Assembly: GCA_963923455.1 (NCBI GenBank)
Contig: CAWULT010000127.1
Location: forward strand, 1-13,048
DNA: 13,048 nucleotides
Source: CAWULT01 sp963923455
GTDB taxonomy: Bacteria > Acidobacteriota > Vicinamibacteria > Vicinamibacterales > UBA2999
Reading direction: 5' to 3'
Made by a program: the position numbers and the translations under genes. Shown in pieces: positions 1 through 7,206 of this stretch (position 1 is its first letter; every line of letters begins with the position of its first letter). The notes under the pieces were generated by a model. That model was not told where the DNA came from. It saw only the letters and a list, made by a program, of their open reading frames with translations, and searched no databases.

Positions 1-1
1 G

Positions 2-385
2 TTCTCGTCGGTGCTCGGCGTCTGGCACGGCGTGGCGTTTCTGTTCGACGACCTGTGGCACCTGTGGCGCGGCACGCCCCGAGGGGGGCAGCAAGGGACG
101 CCGTACCGCGTGTGGGCCGGCTACCTGTCGCTGGCGGCGATATCCGCGCTGGTGATCCAGCGCCCGGTGTGGCTGGTGTTCGCCTACACCGTCGTCGGCT
201 CGCTCTTCTTCCCGTTCGCCATCTTCACGCTGCTGTGGCTGAACAACTCGCCGCGGATGCCGGTGACGATGCGCAACCACGCCTTCGTCAACACGGTGCT
301 GGGCGCGGCGCTGCTGCTCTACGGCTACCTGGCGCTCGAGCCGATCGGCGACGCGGTGGCGACGATCCGCGGCGCGCTCGGGTAG
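2..385 (+). CDS. Nramp-family divalent metal cation transporter, C-terminal fragment
   Basis: This is the 3' end of an integral membrane protein; the frame is open from base 2, so the start lies left of the window and only the last 127 residues are visible. They begin with a FSSVLGVWHGV segment and a WHLWRG stretch, then two hydrophobic helices (roughly residues 41-60 and 64-80), a LLWLNN motif, a polar MPVTMRNH loop and a final helix around LLLYGYLAL. The order of helix, LLWLNN, RN-containing loop and last helix is what I know from the C-terminus of Nramp (MntH-like) H+-coupled Mn2+/Fe2+ importers. The metal-binding TM1 DPGN and TM6 MPH motifs lie outside the window, so the family is inferred from the tail alone. 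The gene ends in TAG and converges on the sensor kinase of the efflux operon across a 320-bp gap. Another polytopic transporter family remains possible. Confidence 0.65.
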   Translation, partial: FSSVLGVWHGVAFLFDDLWHLWRGTPRGGQQGTPYRVWAGYLSLAAISALVIQRPVWLVFAYTVVGSLFFPFAIFTLLWLNNSPRMPVTMRNHAFVNTVLGAALLLYGYLALEPIGDAVATIRGALG

Positions 386-447
386 CGCGCGGGCTGCGCG
401 CCGTCCCAGGCGCGAGTGGGGGCGCAGCGTGCCGCCATCCCGGCACC

Positions 448-649
448 ACCGCGGCGGGAGCGCGGGTTGCCCGTCTGGCCTCCGGCTCGACACCGCGGAA
501 ACACGACGCTCCGCGGAATTCGTCTCGGTGAGCTCCGCGTGGGTCCCCAACCCACGCGTCGGTCGCCCCTCTGCGCGTCGTGTTTGCACCTGACGCCCCC
601 GCGGTGCTCGCAGTCGGCGCAGGCGGGCAACCCGCGCTCCCGCCGCGGT
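448..649. repeat. ~200-bp palindromic element with 26-bp perfect terminal inverted repeats
   Basis: Bases 448-473 are the exact reverse complement of 624-649 (26 of 26); continuing inward to 477 / 620 gives 29 of 30. Further inward, CACCGCGG (491-498) pairs with CCGCGGTG (599-606), AAACACGACGC (499-509) pairs with GCGTCGTGTTT (575-585), and a 9-bp hairpin (536-544 / 550-558) sits at the centre. The right arm carries about 13 additional bases between its two inner blocks. The whole segment is therefore one imperfect palindrome centred near 547, able to form a long hairpin in RNA or a cruciform in DNA. It lies exactly between two convergent genes. It could be a MITE-like element, a transcription-blocking structure for both genes, or a structured RNA. 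I see no target-site duplication and no transposase. Confidence 0.85.
536..558. terminator. central hairpin of the palindrome, possible bidirectional terminator
   Basis: CGCGTGGGT (536-544) and ACCCACGCG (550-558) form a perfect 9-bp stem around the 5-nt loop CCCCA. It is the apex of the larger palindrome and lies between convergent genes, where a bidirectional stop would be useful. There is no U-tract on either side, so if it stops transcription it would do so by a non-canonical or factor-assisted route. The hairpin is seen directly; the terminator role is inferred. Confidence 0.35.
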
Positions 650-705
650 CGGGGAGAGCGGACGGCTGACGACGGTTGCGCGAGACCGAGCGAACGCCGC
701 GCGCC

Positions 706-2118
706 CTACGCCGACGCGCCGCCGGGCAGCTGCACCTCGATCGTCGTGCCCGAGGCGTCCGACTCGGCCACGCGGATCATGCCCTTGAACAGCTGGACGA
801 TTTCGCGGGCGATGGCCAGGCCGAGGCCCGAGCCGCCCGTGCGGCGGGAGCGGGACGGGTCCACGCGGTAGAAGCGCTCGAAGATGCGCTCGCGGTCGGC
901 GTCCGGGATGCCGGCACCCGAGTCGCGCACGGCGATCACCACCTGGTCGGAGGTCCACCGGCCGCTGGCGGGATGGACGCGGGCCGTCACGCGGACCGTG
1001 CCCTGCTGGCGGTTGTACTGGACGGCGTTGCGCAGCAGGTTGTCGAAGACGCGCTCGAGCAGCCGAGGCTCGCCGTAGACGACGAGATCCCGTGGCACCT
1101 CCACCTGGACGTCCACGGCCGACGCCCGCGCCAGGTCCGCCACGCCCGCGGCCACGTGCTGCAGCAGGTCGTGGACCGGCACCTCGGTCACCGGCGTCTC
1201 GTGTCGCTCCTGCGCGCGCACCAGCAGCATCAGGTCCTCGGTCAGGCCCTGCATCATCCGCAGACGCTCGTGCAGCGTCGACAGCACGTCGCGGTATTCG
1301 TCCGGCGTGCGCGGGCGCTTCAGCGTGACGTCGATCTCGCCGAGCATCGCCGTCAGCGGGCTCCGCAGCTCGTGCGATGCGTCGGCCGCAAAGCGCCGGT
1401 TGGCGTCGAGCGCGGCGCGCAGGCGATCGAGCATCTCGTTGAGCAGGCGCGTCATCTGTCCGATCTCGTCGTTGAGCCGCGGCTCGTCGAGGCGCGTGTC
1501 GAACTGGCCCTCGGCGATGGTGGCGGCCTGGCGCGTGATGCGCCGAATCGGGACCAGCGCGTGCGACGCCAGCGTGAAGCCGATGACGGCCGTCAGCAGC
1601 AGCGCCCCCAGCCACACGCCCACCAGCAGCTGGCGCAGGCACGCGAGCGTCGCCTCGAGCCCGTCCGTGAAGACGCCCACGGCCACCAGGTAGCGAGGCC
1701 GTGTGGCCGTCACGAGCGCCGTCATCCGTCCGGGCCGCCCGTTGATGGACACCTCGAACAGCGGACTCTGGCCGCCGAAGGCGTTGACCAGGTTGTCGCC
1801 CTCGACGAGCGAGCGCCTGATGCCGAGGCCGGCCGACTGCATCAGGATCTGGCCGCGGTCGTCGATCAGCTGGACGAACTTGTCGGCGTAGTCCTGCGCG
1901 TTCCGCGGGTCCACCGTGAACGAATGCAGGTGCAGCCCATCGGCCTCGTCGGATGCCGACGCCAGCTCGGTGCCGGCCAGCGTCCGGAGTTGGGCGTCGA
2001 GGTCGCGAACCAGGAACGCGCGCGCGCCGACGTAGACGGCCACGTCGGCCAGCGCGAGCACCAGGCCGAAGGCGGCCACCCAGCGCAGCGTGAGCCGGGA
2101 GCGGAACGACAGCGTCAT
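706..2118 (-). CDS. heavy-metal-type sensor histidine kinase
   Basis: A 470-residue membrane histidine kinase of the CusS/CzcS-like class, expected to autophosphorylate in response to a periplasmic signal and pass the phosphate to the regulator encoded just upstream. Order of parts: TM1 about 13-32, periplasmic sensor about 33-162, TM2 about 164-186, HAMP about 187-240, H-box FAADASHELRSP with phospho-acceptor H249, N-box around N360/N364, G1 box DSGAGIPD (399-406) and G2 box GGSGLGLAIA (428-437). All catalytic boxes are intact and the length is normal for the family. The ATG at 2118 overlaps the regulator's TGA as ATGA, so the two are translationally coupled; this sets the start, and the longer upstream reading is only the regulator's shadow. 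The sensor domain has few metal ligands, with an H63-L-H65 pair the most notable. Metal sensing is inferred mainly from its place behind the efflux genes. Confidence 0.93.
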   Translation of the reverse strand: MTLSFRSRLTLRWVAAFGLVLALADVAVYVGARAFLVRDLDAQLRTLAGTELASASDEADGLHLHSFTVDPRNAQDYADKFVQLIDDRGQILMQSAGLGIRRSLVEGDNLVNAFGGQSPLFEVSINGRPGRMTALVTATRPRYLVAVGVFTDGLEATLACLRQLLVGVWLGALLLTAVIGFTLASHALVPIRRITRQAATIAEGQFDTRLDEPRLNDEIGQMTRLLNEMLDRLRAALDANRRFAADASHELRSPLTAMLGEIDVTLKRPRTPDEYRDVLSTLHERLRMMQGLTEDLMLLVRAQERHETPVTEVPVHDLLQHVAAGVADLARASAVDVQVEVPRDLVVYGEPRLLERVFDNLLRNAVQYNRQQGTVRVTARVHPASGRWTSDQVVIAVRDSGAGIPDADRERIFERFYRVDPSRSRRTGGSGLGLAIAREIVQLFKGMIRVAESDASGTTIEVQLPGGASA

Positions 2119-2813
2119 GGCGCGTCGGCCTCCGGACCCCGGTCCTTGAGCATGTAACCCATGCCACGAATGGTGTGGATCAGGGGGCGCTCGATACCGC
2201 CCGCGCGCAGCTTCCGGCGAAGGTAGCCGATGTAGACGTCCGACAGGTTCGAGAAGGGGTCGTACTCGTCGCCCCAGACGTGTTCGGCGAGCTGGTCGCG
2301 CGAGACGATGGCCTCGGCGTGCCGCAGCAGGTGCTCGAGCAGCCGGTACTCGGTGGCGCTCAGTTCGAGCAGCCGGCCGTCGACGCGCACCACGTGCGCG
2401 TCGGTCTGCATCTCGACGGGGCCGTAGCGCAGCACGGCGTCGAGCTGCCGGGTGCGGCCACGGCGCGTCAGCGCCCGCAGCCGCGCCAGCAGCTCGTCGA
2501 ACGCGAACGGCTTGACGACGTAGTCGTCGGCGCCGGCATCGAGACCGCGCACGCGGTCGGCCACGGCGTCGCGGGCGGTGAGCATCAGCACGGGCGCGTC
2601 CACTCCCTGGCTCCGAATCCGGCGGCACACCTCGACGCCGTCCAGGCCGGGCAGCAGCACGTCGAGGAGGATCGCGTCGTACGACCCCTCCGTCGCCATC
2701 CGCTCGGCCGTCAGGCCGTCCTCGGCCAGATCCACGCGGTAGTTCTCTTCACGCAAGCCACGCAGCACGAACCGGCTGATCGCCGGGTCGTCCTCGACCA
2801 GGAGCACCCGCAC
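2115..2813 (-). CDS. OmpR/PhoB-family response regulator
   Basis: A 232-residue transcription regulator in two domains. The receiver (about 1-115) shows the acidic pair D8/D9, phospho-acceptor D51 in LLDVLLPGLDG, T79 in MLTA and K101 in VVKPF. The C-terminal winged helix (about 128-226) holds the LSATEYRLLEHLL segment, a DVYIGYLRRKL recognition helix and the IRGMGYML wing, as in CusR/CopR/CzcR-type regulators. It starts at GTG 2813; the nearby ATG at 2821 is out of frame. A TAGAAT box ends 6 nt before this GTG and no Shine-Dalgarno is visible. It follows the pump gene after 47 bp and overlaps the kinase gene by 4 bases. Its likely target is the direct repeat in front of the czcC-like gene. 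Control of metal efflux is inferred from linkage; the ligand of its kinase is unknown. Confidence 0.94.
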   Translation of the reverse strand: MRVLLVEDDPAISRFVLRGLREENYRVDLAEDGLTAERMATEGSYDAILLDVLLPGLDGVEVCRRIRSQGVDAPVLMLTARDAVADRVRGLDAGADDYVVKPFAFDELLARLRALTRRGRTRQLDAVLRYGPVEMQTDAHVVRVDGRLLELSATEYRLLEHLLRHAEAIVSRDQLAEHVWGDEYDPFSNLSDVYIGYLRRKLRAGGIERPLIHTIRGMGYMLKDRGPEADAP

Positions 2814-2819
2814 CCGGTC

Positions 2820-2825
2820 ATTCTA
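2820..2825 (-). promoter_or_regulatory. -10 box (TAGAAT) 6 nt upstream of the regulator start
   Basis: On the minus strand CTAGAAT is followed by GACCGG and then the GTG start, so a transcript beginning 6-7 nt after the box would start at or next to the initiator codon. No convincing -35 hexamer is seen. It would give the kinase/regulator pair a transcript of its own, separate from read-through of the pump operon. Confidence 0.5.
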
Positions 2826-2860
2826 GAGCCCGCGGGCGCCATCACGCGCAGGGTTGCCGG

Positions 2861-5800
2861 TCAGTCTTCCGTGCGCGCCCGCAGCGCCCGCTTCTCGACG
2901 AGCTCGTAAAGTGTCGGCAGCACCATCAGCGTCAGCAGCGTGGAGGTGACCACGCCGCCAATCACCACGCTGGCCAGCGGCCGCTGGATCTCGGCACCCG
3001 CGCCGTGCGACAGCGCCATCGGGACGAAGCCCAGCGACGCCACCAGGGCCGTCATCAGCACCGGGCGGAGCCGCGTCGACGCGCCCGTCAGCACGGCCTC
3101 GCGCAGGTCCATCCCCCGCTCGCGGAGGTGGTTGACGGCGGTGATGAGCACCACGCCGTTCAGCACCGCCACGCCGAAGAGGGCGATGAATCCCACCGAC
3201 GCCGAGAGGTTCAGCGTCAGCCCCCGGATCCACAACGCGGCGATGCCGCCGACGAGCGCGAACGGCACGTTCAGGATGACCAGGCTGGCCTGACGGATTC
3301 GCTGGAAGGTGACGAACAACAGCAGGAAGATGATGGCCACCGACAGGGGCACCACCAGCATCAGGCGGTTCATCGCCCGCTCCTGGTTCTCGAACTGGCC
3401 GCCCCACGCGATCCGGTATCCGGTCGGCAGCTGCAGCGCCGCGCCGACGCGCCGCTGCGCCTCCGCCACGAAGCCGCCGACGTCGCGGCCGCGGATGTTG
3501 GTCTGCACCACGAGGCGGCGCTCGGCGTTCTCGTGATTGATCGTCTCGGGCGCGCGGGCCTCGCTGATCGTGGCCAGGCGGGAGAGCGGGACGCGCTCGC
3601 CGCGCCGCCCGGTCAGCAGGATCGAGCCCACGGCCTTCGCGTCGGACCTGAGCGACTCCGGCAGGCGGACGACCACCGGGAACCGGCGCGGCCCGTCCAG
3701 CAGCTCGGTCACCGTCGAGCCGCCCACCGCCGTCTCCACGGCCTCGCGGACGTCGGCGACGTTGATGCCGTAGCGCGCGATCTCGGCCCGGTTGACGTCG
3801 ATGGTCAGCTGACTGGCGCCGAACAGCACCTCGGCCTGCAGGTCGCTGGCGCCGCGCACCTGCTCGAGCTCGCGGGTGACGACCCCGCCGAGCCGCGTCA
3901 GCACCTCCGGATCGGGGCCGAAGATCTTGACCGCCACGTCGGCCTTGACGCCCGAGATCACCTCGTCGAGGCGCATCGCCATCGGCTGCGTGAAGTTGAA
4001 CGTCATGCCGGGCATCGACTCGAGGGACGTGGCCATCGCCTCGATCAACTGCTCCTTCGTGCGGCCGGTGGGCCACTCGTCGATCGGCTTCAGGTTGACG
4101 TAGATGTCGCCCTGGTAGATGCCCATCGCCTCGGTGGCGAGATCCGGCCGGCCGATCTTGGTCACGACGCGCGTGACCTCCGGAAAGGTCCGGACGATCC
4201 GCTCGACGCGCGCCGACATGTCCACCGAGTTCTCGAGCGAGATCGACGGCAGCTTCCGGCTCTCGATCAGGATGGAGCCCTCGTCCAGCTTCGGCATGAA
4301 CTCCGTGCCGATGAAGAGCAGCGACCCGAGCGCGATCGAGACCGCGACGACCGAGAGGCCGAGCGTGCGGCCCGGATGGTCCATCGCCCAGCCCAGGTCG
4401 TGCAGGTAGCGGCGCCGCAGCGCGGCGAACCAGCGCTCGTCGTGGTGCTCGACGTTCATCTTCAGCAGGAACGACGAGACGACCGGGACCACCGTCAGCG
4501 ACAGCAGGAGCGAGCCCAGGATGGCCGAGCACACCGTGATCGCCATCGGGCGGAACATCTTCCCCTCGAGTCCCTCGAGCGTGAAGATGGGCAGGTAGAC
4601 GGCCACGATGATCAGCACGCCGAACAGGATGGGCCGGGCCACCTCGGTGGCCGCGCTCGTGAACAGCTCCATCCGCCCCACCGGGTGGTGGTGCTCCGTG
4701 CCCTCATGGGCGGCCTCGGACCGGCGGCGGATGAAGTTCTCCATCATCACCACGGCGCCGTCGACGATCAGGCCGAAGTCGATCGCGCCGAGCGACATCA
4801 GGTTGGCCGACACCCCGAACACCCGCATGCCGATGAAGCCGGCGAGCATCGACACCGGAATCACCGCCGCGGCGATGAGCGCCGCGCGCGCGTCGCCCAG
4901 GAACACGAACAGCACGACGATGACGAGCAGGGAGCCCTCGAGCAGGTTCCGCCGCACCGTGGCCGACGTCCGTTCGATCACCTCGGTCTGGTCGTAGAAC
5001 GGGACCAGCTTCAGGCCACCGGGCAGCGTCCCGATCACGTCGGCGATCCGCTGCTTGACGCGCGCGCCGACGTCGCGGCCGTTCTCGCCCTTCAGCATGA
5101 TCACCATGCCGGCCACCGACTCGTTGCGCCCGTTGTGGCTGACGGCGCCCTGCCGCGGCATCGCGCCGATCCGGACGTCGGCGACGTCGGAGACGAGCAC
5201 CGGCACGCCGTCCAACTCGTCGACGACGATGCCCCGGATGTCGCCTTCGCTGGCGACGAGGCCGGTGCCCCGCACCGTGTAGCGCTCGGACTGGTGCTCG
5301 ATGAACCCGCCGCTGAACGACGTGTTGTTGGCCGCGATCGCGTCGAACACCTGGCGCAGCGTCAGGCCGTAGCGTTCGAGCCGCGCCGGGTCCACGACGA
5401 CGTGGTACTGCCGCGTGAGCCCGCCCCACGAGTTGATCTCGCTGACGCCCTTGACCGACCGCAGCTGGGTGCGCAGCTCCCAGTCGTGGATGGTCTTGCG
5501 CTCCATCAGGTCGGCGCCGTCGCTCTCGACCAGGTACTGGTAGATTTCGCCGAACGCGGTCGCGACGGGCCCGAGCGTCGGCGTCAGGCCATCGGGGAGC
5601 CGGCCCCGCACCTCGTTCACGCGCTCGTTGACGAGCTGCCGCGCGAAGTACACGGCGACCGCGTCGTCGAACACCACGGTGACGAGCGACAGCCCCTGCT
5701 TGGAGATGGAGCGCACCTGCTCGGCGTTCGGCACGCCCATCAGCGCCGTCTCGATGGGGTAGGAGATGCGCTGCTCCACCTCCGTCGCGGCGAGGCCCGG

Positions 5801-5965
5801 CGCCTCGGTGACCACCGTCACCTGGTTGTTGGTCAGGTCGGGGAAGGCCTCGACTGGCAGGTCCCGGTAGGCCGTGACGCCCGTGAGGACGAGCGCCGCC
5901 AGGCACAGCAGCACGAACAGCCGCTGCCGCAGGCTGGCGGCGACCACGCGCTCGATGACGCCCAT
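2861..5965 (-). CDS. czcA: heavy-metal efflux RND pump (CzcA/CusA family)
   Basis: A 1034-residue inner-membrane, proton-driven antiporter, the motor of a tripartite metal efflux complex. The N-terminal helix is followed by the family signature DLPVEAFPDLTNNQV (35-49) and the segment GLAATEVEQRISYPIE (57-72). The TM4 motif DFGLIVDGAVVMMEN (396-410) has D396, D402 and E409, matching D402/D408/E415 of CzcA. This DFG-DG-EN pattern is known for divalent-cation pumps (Zn, Co, Cd, Ni), whereas CusA-type Cu/Ag pumps have an A-G-VDA-type version; the CusA methionine near residue 573 is replaced by isoleucines (ILIESRKLP). The second half repeats the fold, and the length is normal. An EHHHP cluster (424-428) sits in the loop after TM4. 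Its ATG shares one base with the adaptor's TGA. Divalent specificity is inferred from motifs, not proven; MPGMTFNFTQPMAMR (651-665) is Met-rich enough to keep copper in play. Confidence 0.95.
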   Translation of the reverse strand: MGVIERVVAASLRQRLFVLLCLAALVLTGVTAYRDLPVEAFPDLTNNQVTVVTEAPGLAATEVEQRISYPIETALMGVPNAEQVRSISKQGLSLVTVVFDDAVAVYFARQLVNERVNEVRGRLPDGLTPTLGPVATAFGEIYQYLVESDGADLMERKTIHDWELRTQLRSVKGVSEINSWGGLTRQYHVVVDPARLERYGLTLRQVFDAIAANNTSFSGGFIEHQSERYTVRGTGLVASEGDIRGIVVDELDGVPVLVSDVADVRIGAMPRQGAVSHNGRNESVAGMVIMLKGENGRDVGARVKQRIADVIGTLPGGLKLVPFYDQTEVIERTSATVRRNLLEGSLLVIVVLFVFLGDARAALIAAAVIPVSMLAGFIGMRVFGVSANLMSLGAIDFGLIVDGAVVMMENFIRRRSEAAHEGTEHHHPVGRMELFTSAATEVARPILFGVLIIVAVYLPIFTLEGLEGKMFRPMAITVCSAILGSLLLSLTVVPVVSSFLLKMNVEHHDERWFAALRRRYLHDLGWAMDHPGRTLGLSVVAVSIALGSLLFIGTEFMPKLDEGSILIESRKLPSISLENSVDMSARVERIVRTFPEVTRVVTKIGRPDLATEAMGIYQGDIYVNLKPIDEWPTGRTKEQLIEAMATSLESMPGMTFNFTQPMAMRLDEVISGVKADVAVKIFGPDPEVLTRLGGVVTRELEQVRGASDLQAEVLFGASQLTIDVNRAEIARYGINVADVREAVETAVGGSTVTELLDGPRRFPVVVRLPESLRSDAKAVGSILLTGRRGERVPLSRLATISEARAPETINHENAERRLVVQTNIRGRDVGGFVAEAQRRVGAALQLPTGYRIAWGGQFENQERAMNRLMLVVPLSVAIIFLLLFVTFQRIRQASLVILNVPFALVGGIAALWIRGLTLNLSASVGFIALFGVAVLNGVVLITAVNHLRERGMDLREAVLTGASTRLRPVLMTALVASLGFVPMALSHGAGAEIQRPLASVVIGGVVTSTLLTLMVLPTLYELVEKRALRARTED

Positions 5966-7206
5966 CAGTCCTCGCCCCCAGTCGACTTCAGCAGCTCCGA
6001 CTTCAGCGCGAAGCTGCCGGCCACGGCCACCGAGTCGCCAGCGCGCACGCCGGAGGCGATCTCGACGAGGCCGTCGGCCTCGCCACCCAGCGTGACCGTC
6101 CGCGGCCGGAAGCGGCCGTCGGCCTCGGCCACGAACACCGAGGGCTTGCCGTCGACCGTCTGCACGGCGGCGCGCGGCACGACCAGCACCTGGCGCGGGT
6201 CGCTCTCGCCGAGCGACACCGTGGCGAACATCTCGGGCTTCAGGCGGCCGTCGGGATTGGGCATCGTGGACCGCACCGTGATGCGGCGCGTCTTCGGGTT
6301 GACCACGTCACCGATGAACGTGACGGTGCCGCGGAAGACCTCGTTTGGGTACGCGGCCACCTTCACGTCCACGGGCCGGCCCGTCCTGACGCGAGGCAGG
6401 TGCGACTCGTCGATCTCGGCAATCACCCACAGCGTGGACAGTTCGCTCACCACGAACATCGGCGTACCGGGCGTGACCGTCGTGCCGGGCGTGACGAGCC
6501 GCTCGAGCACGACGCCGGCGATGGGGCTGCGCACCGGGATCTCTTCCTGAGACACGTCGGCCGACTCGCTCTTCGGCGCCTCGTTGCCCTCCATCGGCGC
6601 GTCGATGCCGACGTGTTCCAGCTCCTCGACCGACCGTTTGACCTCGGCGATGGCCATGTCGACCATTTCGACCGCCGACGCGCGATCGAGCTCGGCGCGC
6701 TGCAGCTCCTGCAGCGAGATGGCCTTGTCGGCGTAGAGGCGCTTGGCGCGCTCGTGCGCCTCGATCGCGAAGCTCAGCTCCTTCTCCTGCCGGCGGCGAT
6801 CGGCGATGGCCTTCCGGTAGCCGGCCCACGCGTCGTGCACCGCGTGGCCGTGCATCGTCGCCAGCAGTTGCCGGGCGCGGACGCGGTCGCCCACCTGCGC
6901 CCGGGTGGCGAGCACGAGGCCCTCCTGCAGCGAGCCCACCCGCGCGGTGCGGGTCTCGTCGAGGGCGACGACGCCGGACGCGGTGACCTGGTCCGCACGC
7001 ATGCGCTGCTCCACGGCCTTCACCTCGATGCCGGCGCGTTGCACGGCCTCGGGTGACAGCGCGATGACGTCCGGCCGCGCCGCCGGTGCCTCGGCGGCCG
7101 CGGGCGCGGCGGGCTCCGGGGCGCCGCCCCCGCAGCCGACGGCGGCCAGGGCCAGCCACAGGAGCACCGAGAGCCGGGTGGTGCGCGTGAGGGAGCGAAC
7201 GGTCAT
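5965..7206 (-). CDS. czcB: periplasmic adaptor (membrane fusion protein) of metal RND pump
   Basis: A 413-residue adaptor that would link the RND pump to the outer-membrane channel. The N-terminus has a hydrophobic signal ending AAVGC, so C25 may be lipidated; a Pro/Ala-rich linker follows. The two lipoyl half-motifs lie near 90-115 and 224-255 (VRSPIAGVVLERLVTPGTTV), separated by a helical hairpin (about 125-198) rich in charged residues. The beta-barrel and membrane-proximal domains follow, including LKPEMFATV (322-330) and VPRAAVQ (343-349), typical of CzcB/CusB adaptors. Between hairpin and second lipoyl half is a low-complexity acidic stretch (about 202-222). M118, H119, H121 and H124 cluster at the hairpin base. 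The start ATG overlaps the upstream channel stop as ATGA, and its own TGA touches the pump's ATG, so the three genes are coupled in translation. Confidence 0.93.
   Translation of the reverse strand: MTVRSLTRTTRLSVLLWLALAAVGCGGGAPEPAAPAAAEAPAARPDVIALSPEAVQRAGIEVKAVEQRMRADQVTASGVVALDETRTARVGSLQEGLVLATRAQVGDRVRARQLLATMHGHAVHDAWAGYRKAIADRRRQEKELSFAIEAHERAKRLYADKAISLQELQRAELDRASAVEMVDMAIAEVKRSVEELEHVGIDAPMEGNEAPKSESADVSQEEIPVRSPIAGVVLERLVTPGTTVTPGTPMFVVSELSTLWVIAEIDESHLPRVRTGRPVDVKVAAYPNEVFRGTVTFIGDVVNPKTRRITVRSTMPNPDGRLKPEMFATVSLGESDPRQVLVVPRAAVQTVDGKPSVFVAEADGRFRPRTVTLGGEADGLVEIASGVRAGDSVAVAGSFALKSELLKSTGGED

Larger units (their letters stand above)
386..705. other. gene-free convergent intergenic region
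   Basis: These 320 bases separate the stop of the Nramp-like gene (+) from the stop of the sensor kinase (-). Short open frames cross it but are Arg/Pro-rich shadows without recognisable motifs or start signals. What it does hold is a large palindrome (448-649, described separately). No T-run follows any of its hairpins, so a classic intrinsic terminator is not evident. No clear -10 box is visible in it. Confidence 0.7.

Noticed and set aside
448..649. 6S RNA as identity of the palindrome
   Set aside because: Size and overall hairpin shape fit, but a 26-bp unbroken closing stem is atypical and no -10 box stands at either end, so it was not called.
676..2157. Plus-strand 493-codon frame over the sensor kinase gene
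   Set aside because: Low-complexity Arg/His/Leu composition and no motifs; the minus strand has all kinase boxes.
2119..2628. N-terminal extension of the sensor kinase into the regulator gene
   Set aside because: The ATGA overlap at 2115-2118 and the membrane-helix start after it show that the kinase begins at 2118; the extension is the regulator read in another frame.
3005..6550. Plus-strand open frame of 1181 codons antisense to the pump and adaptor genes
   Set aside because: It is rich in Arg, His, Asp and Gln without any domain, which is the pattern of a GC-biased antisense shadow; the opposite strand encodes textbook CzcA and CzcB.
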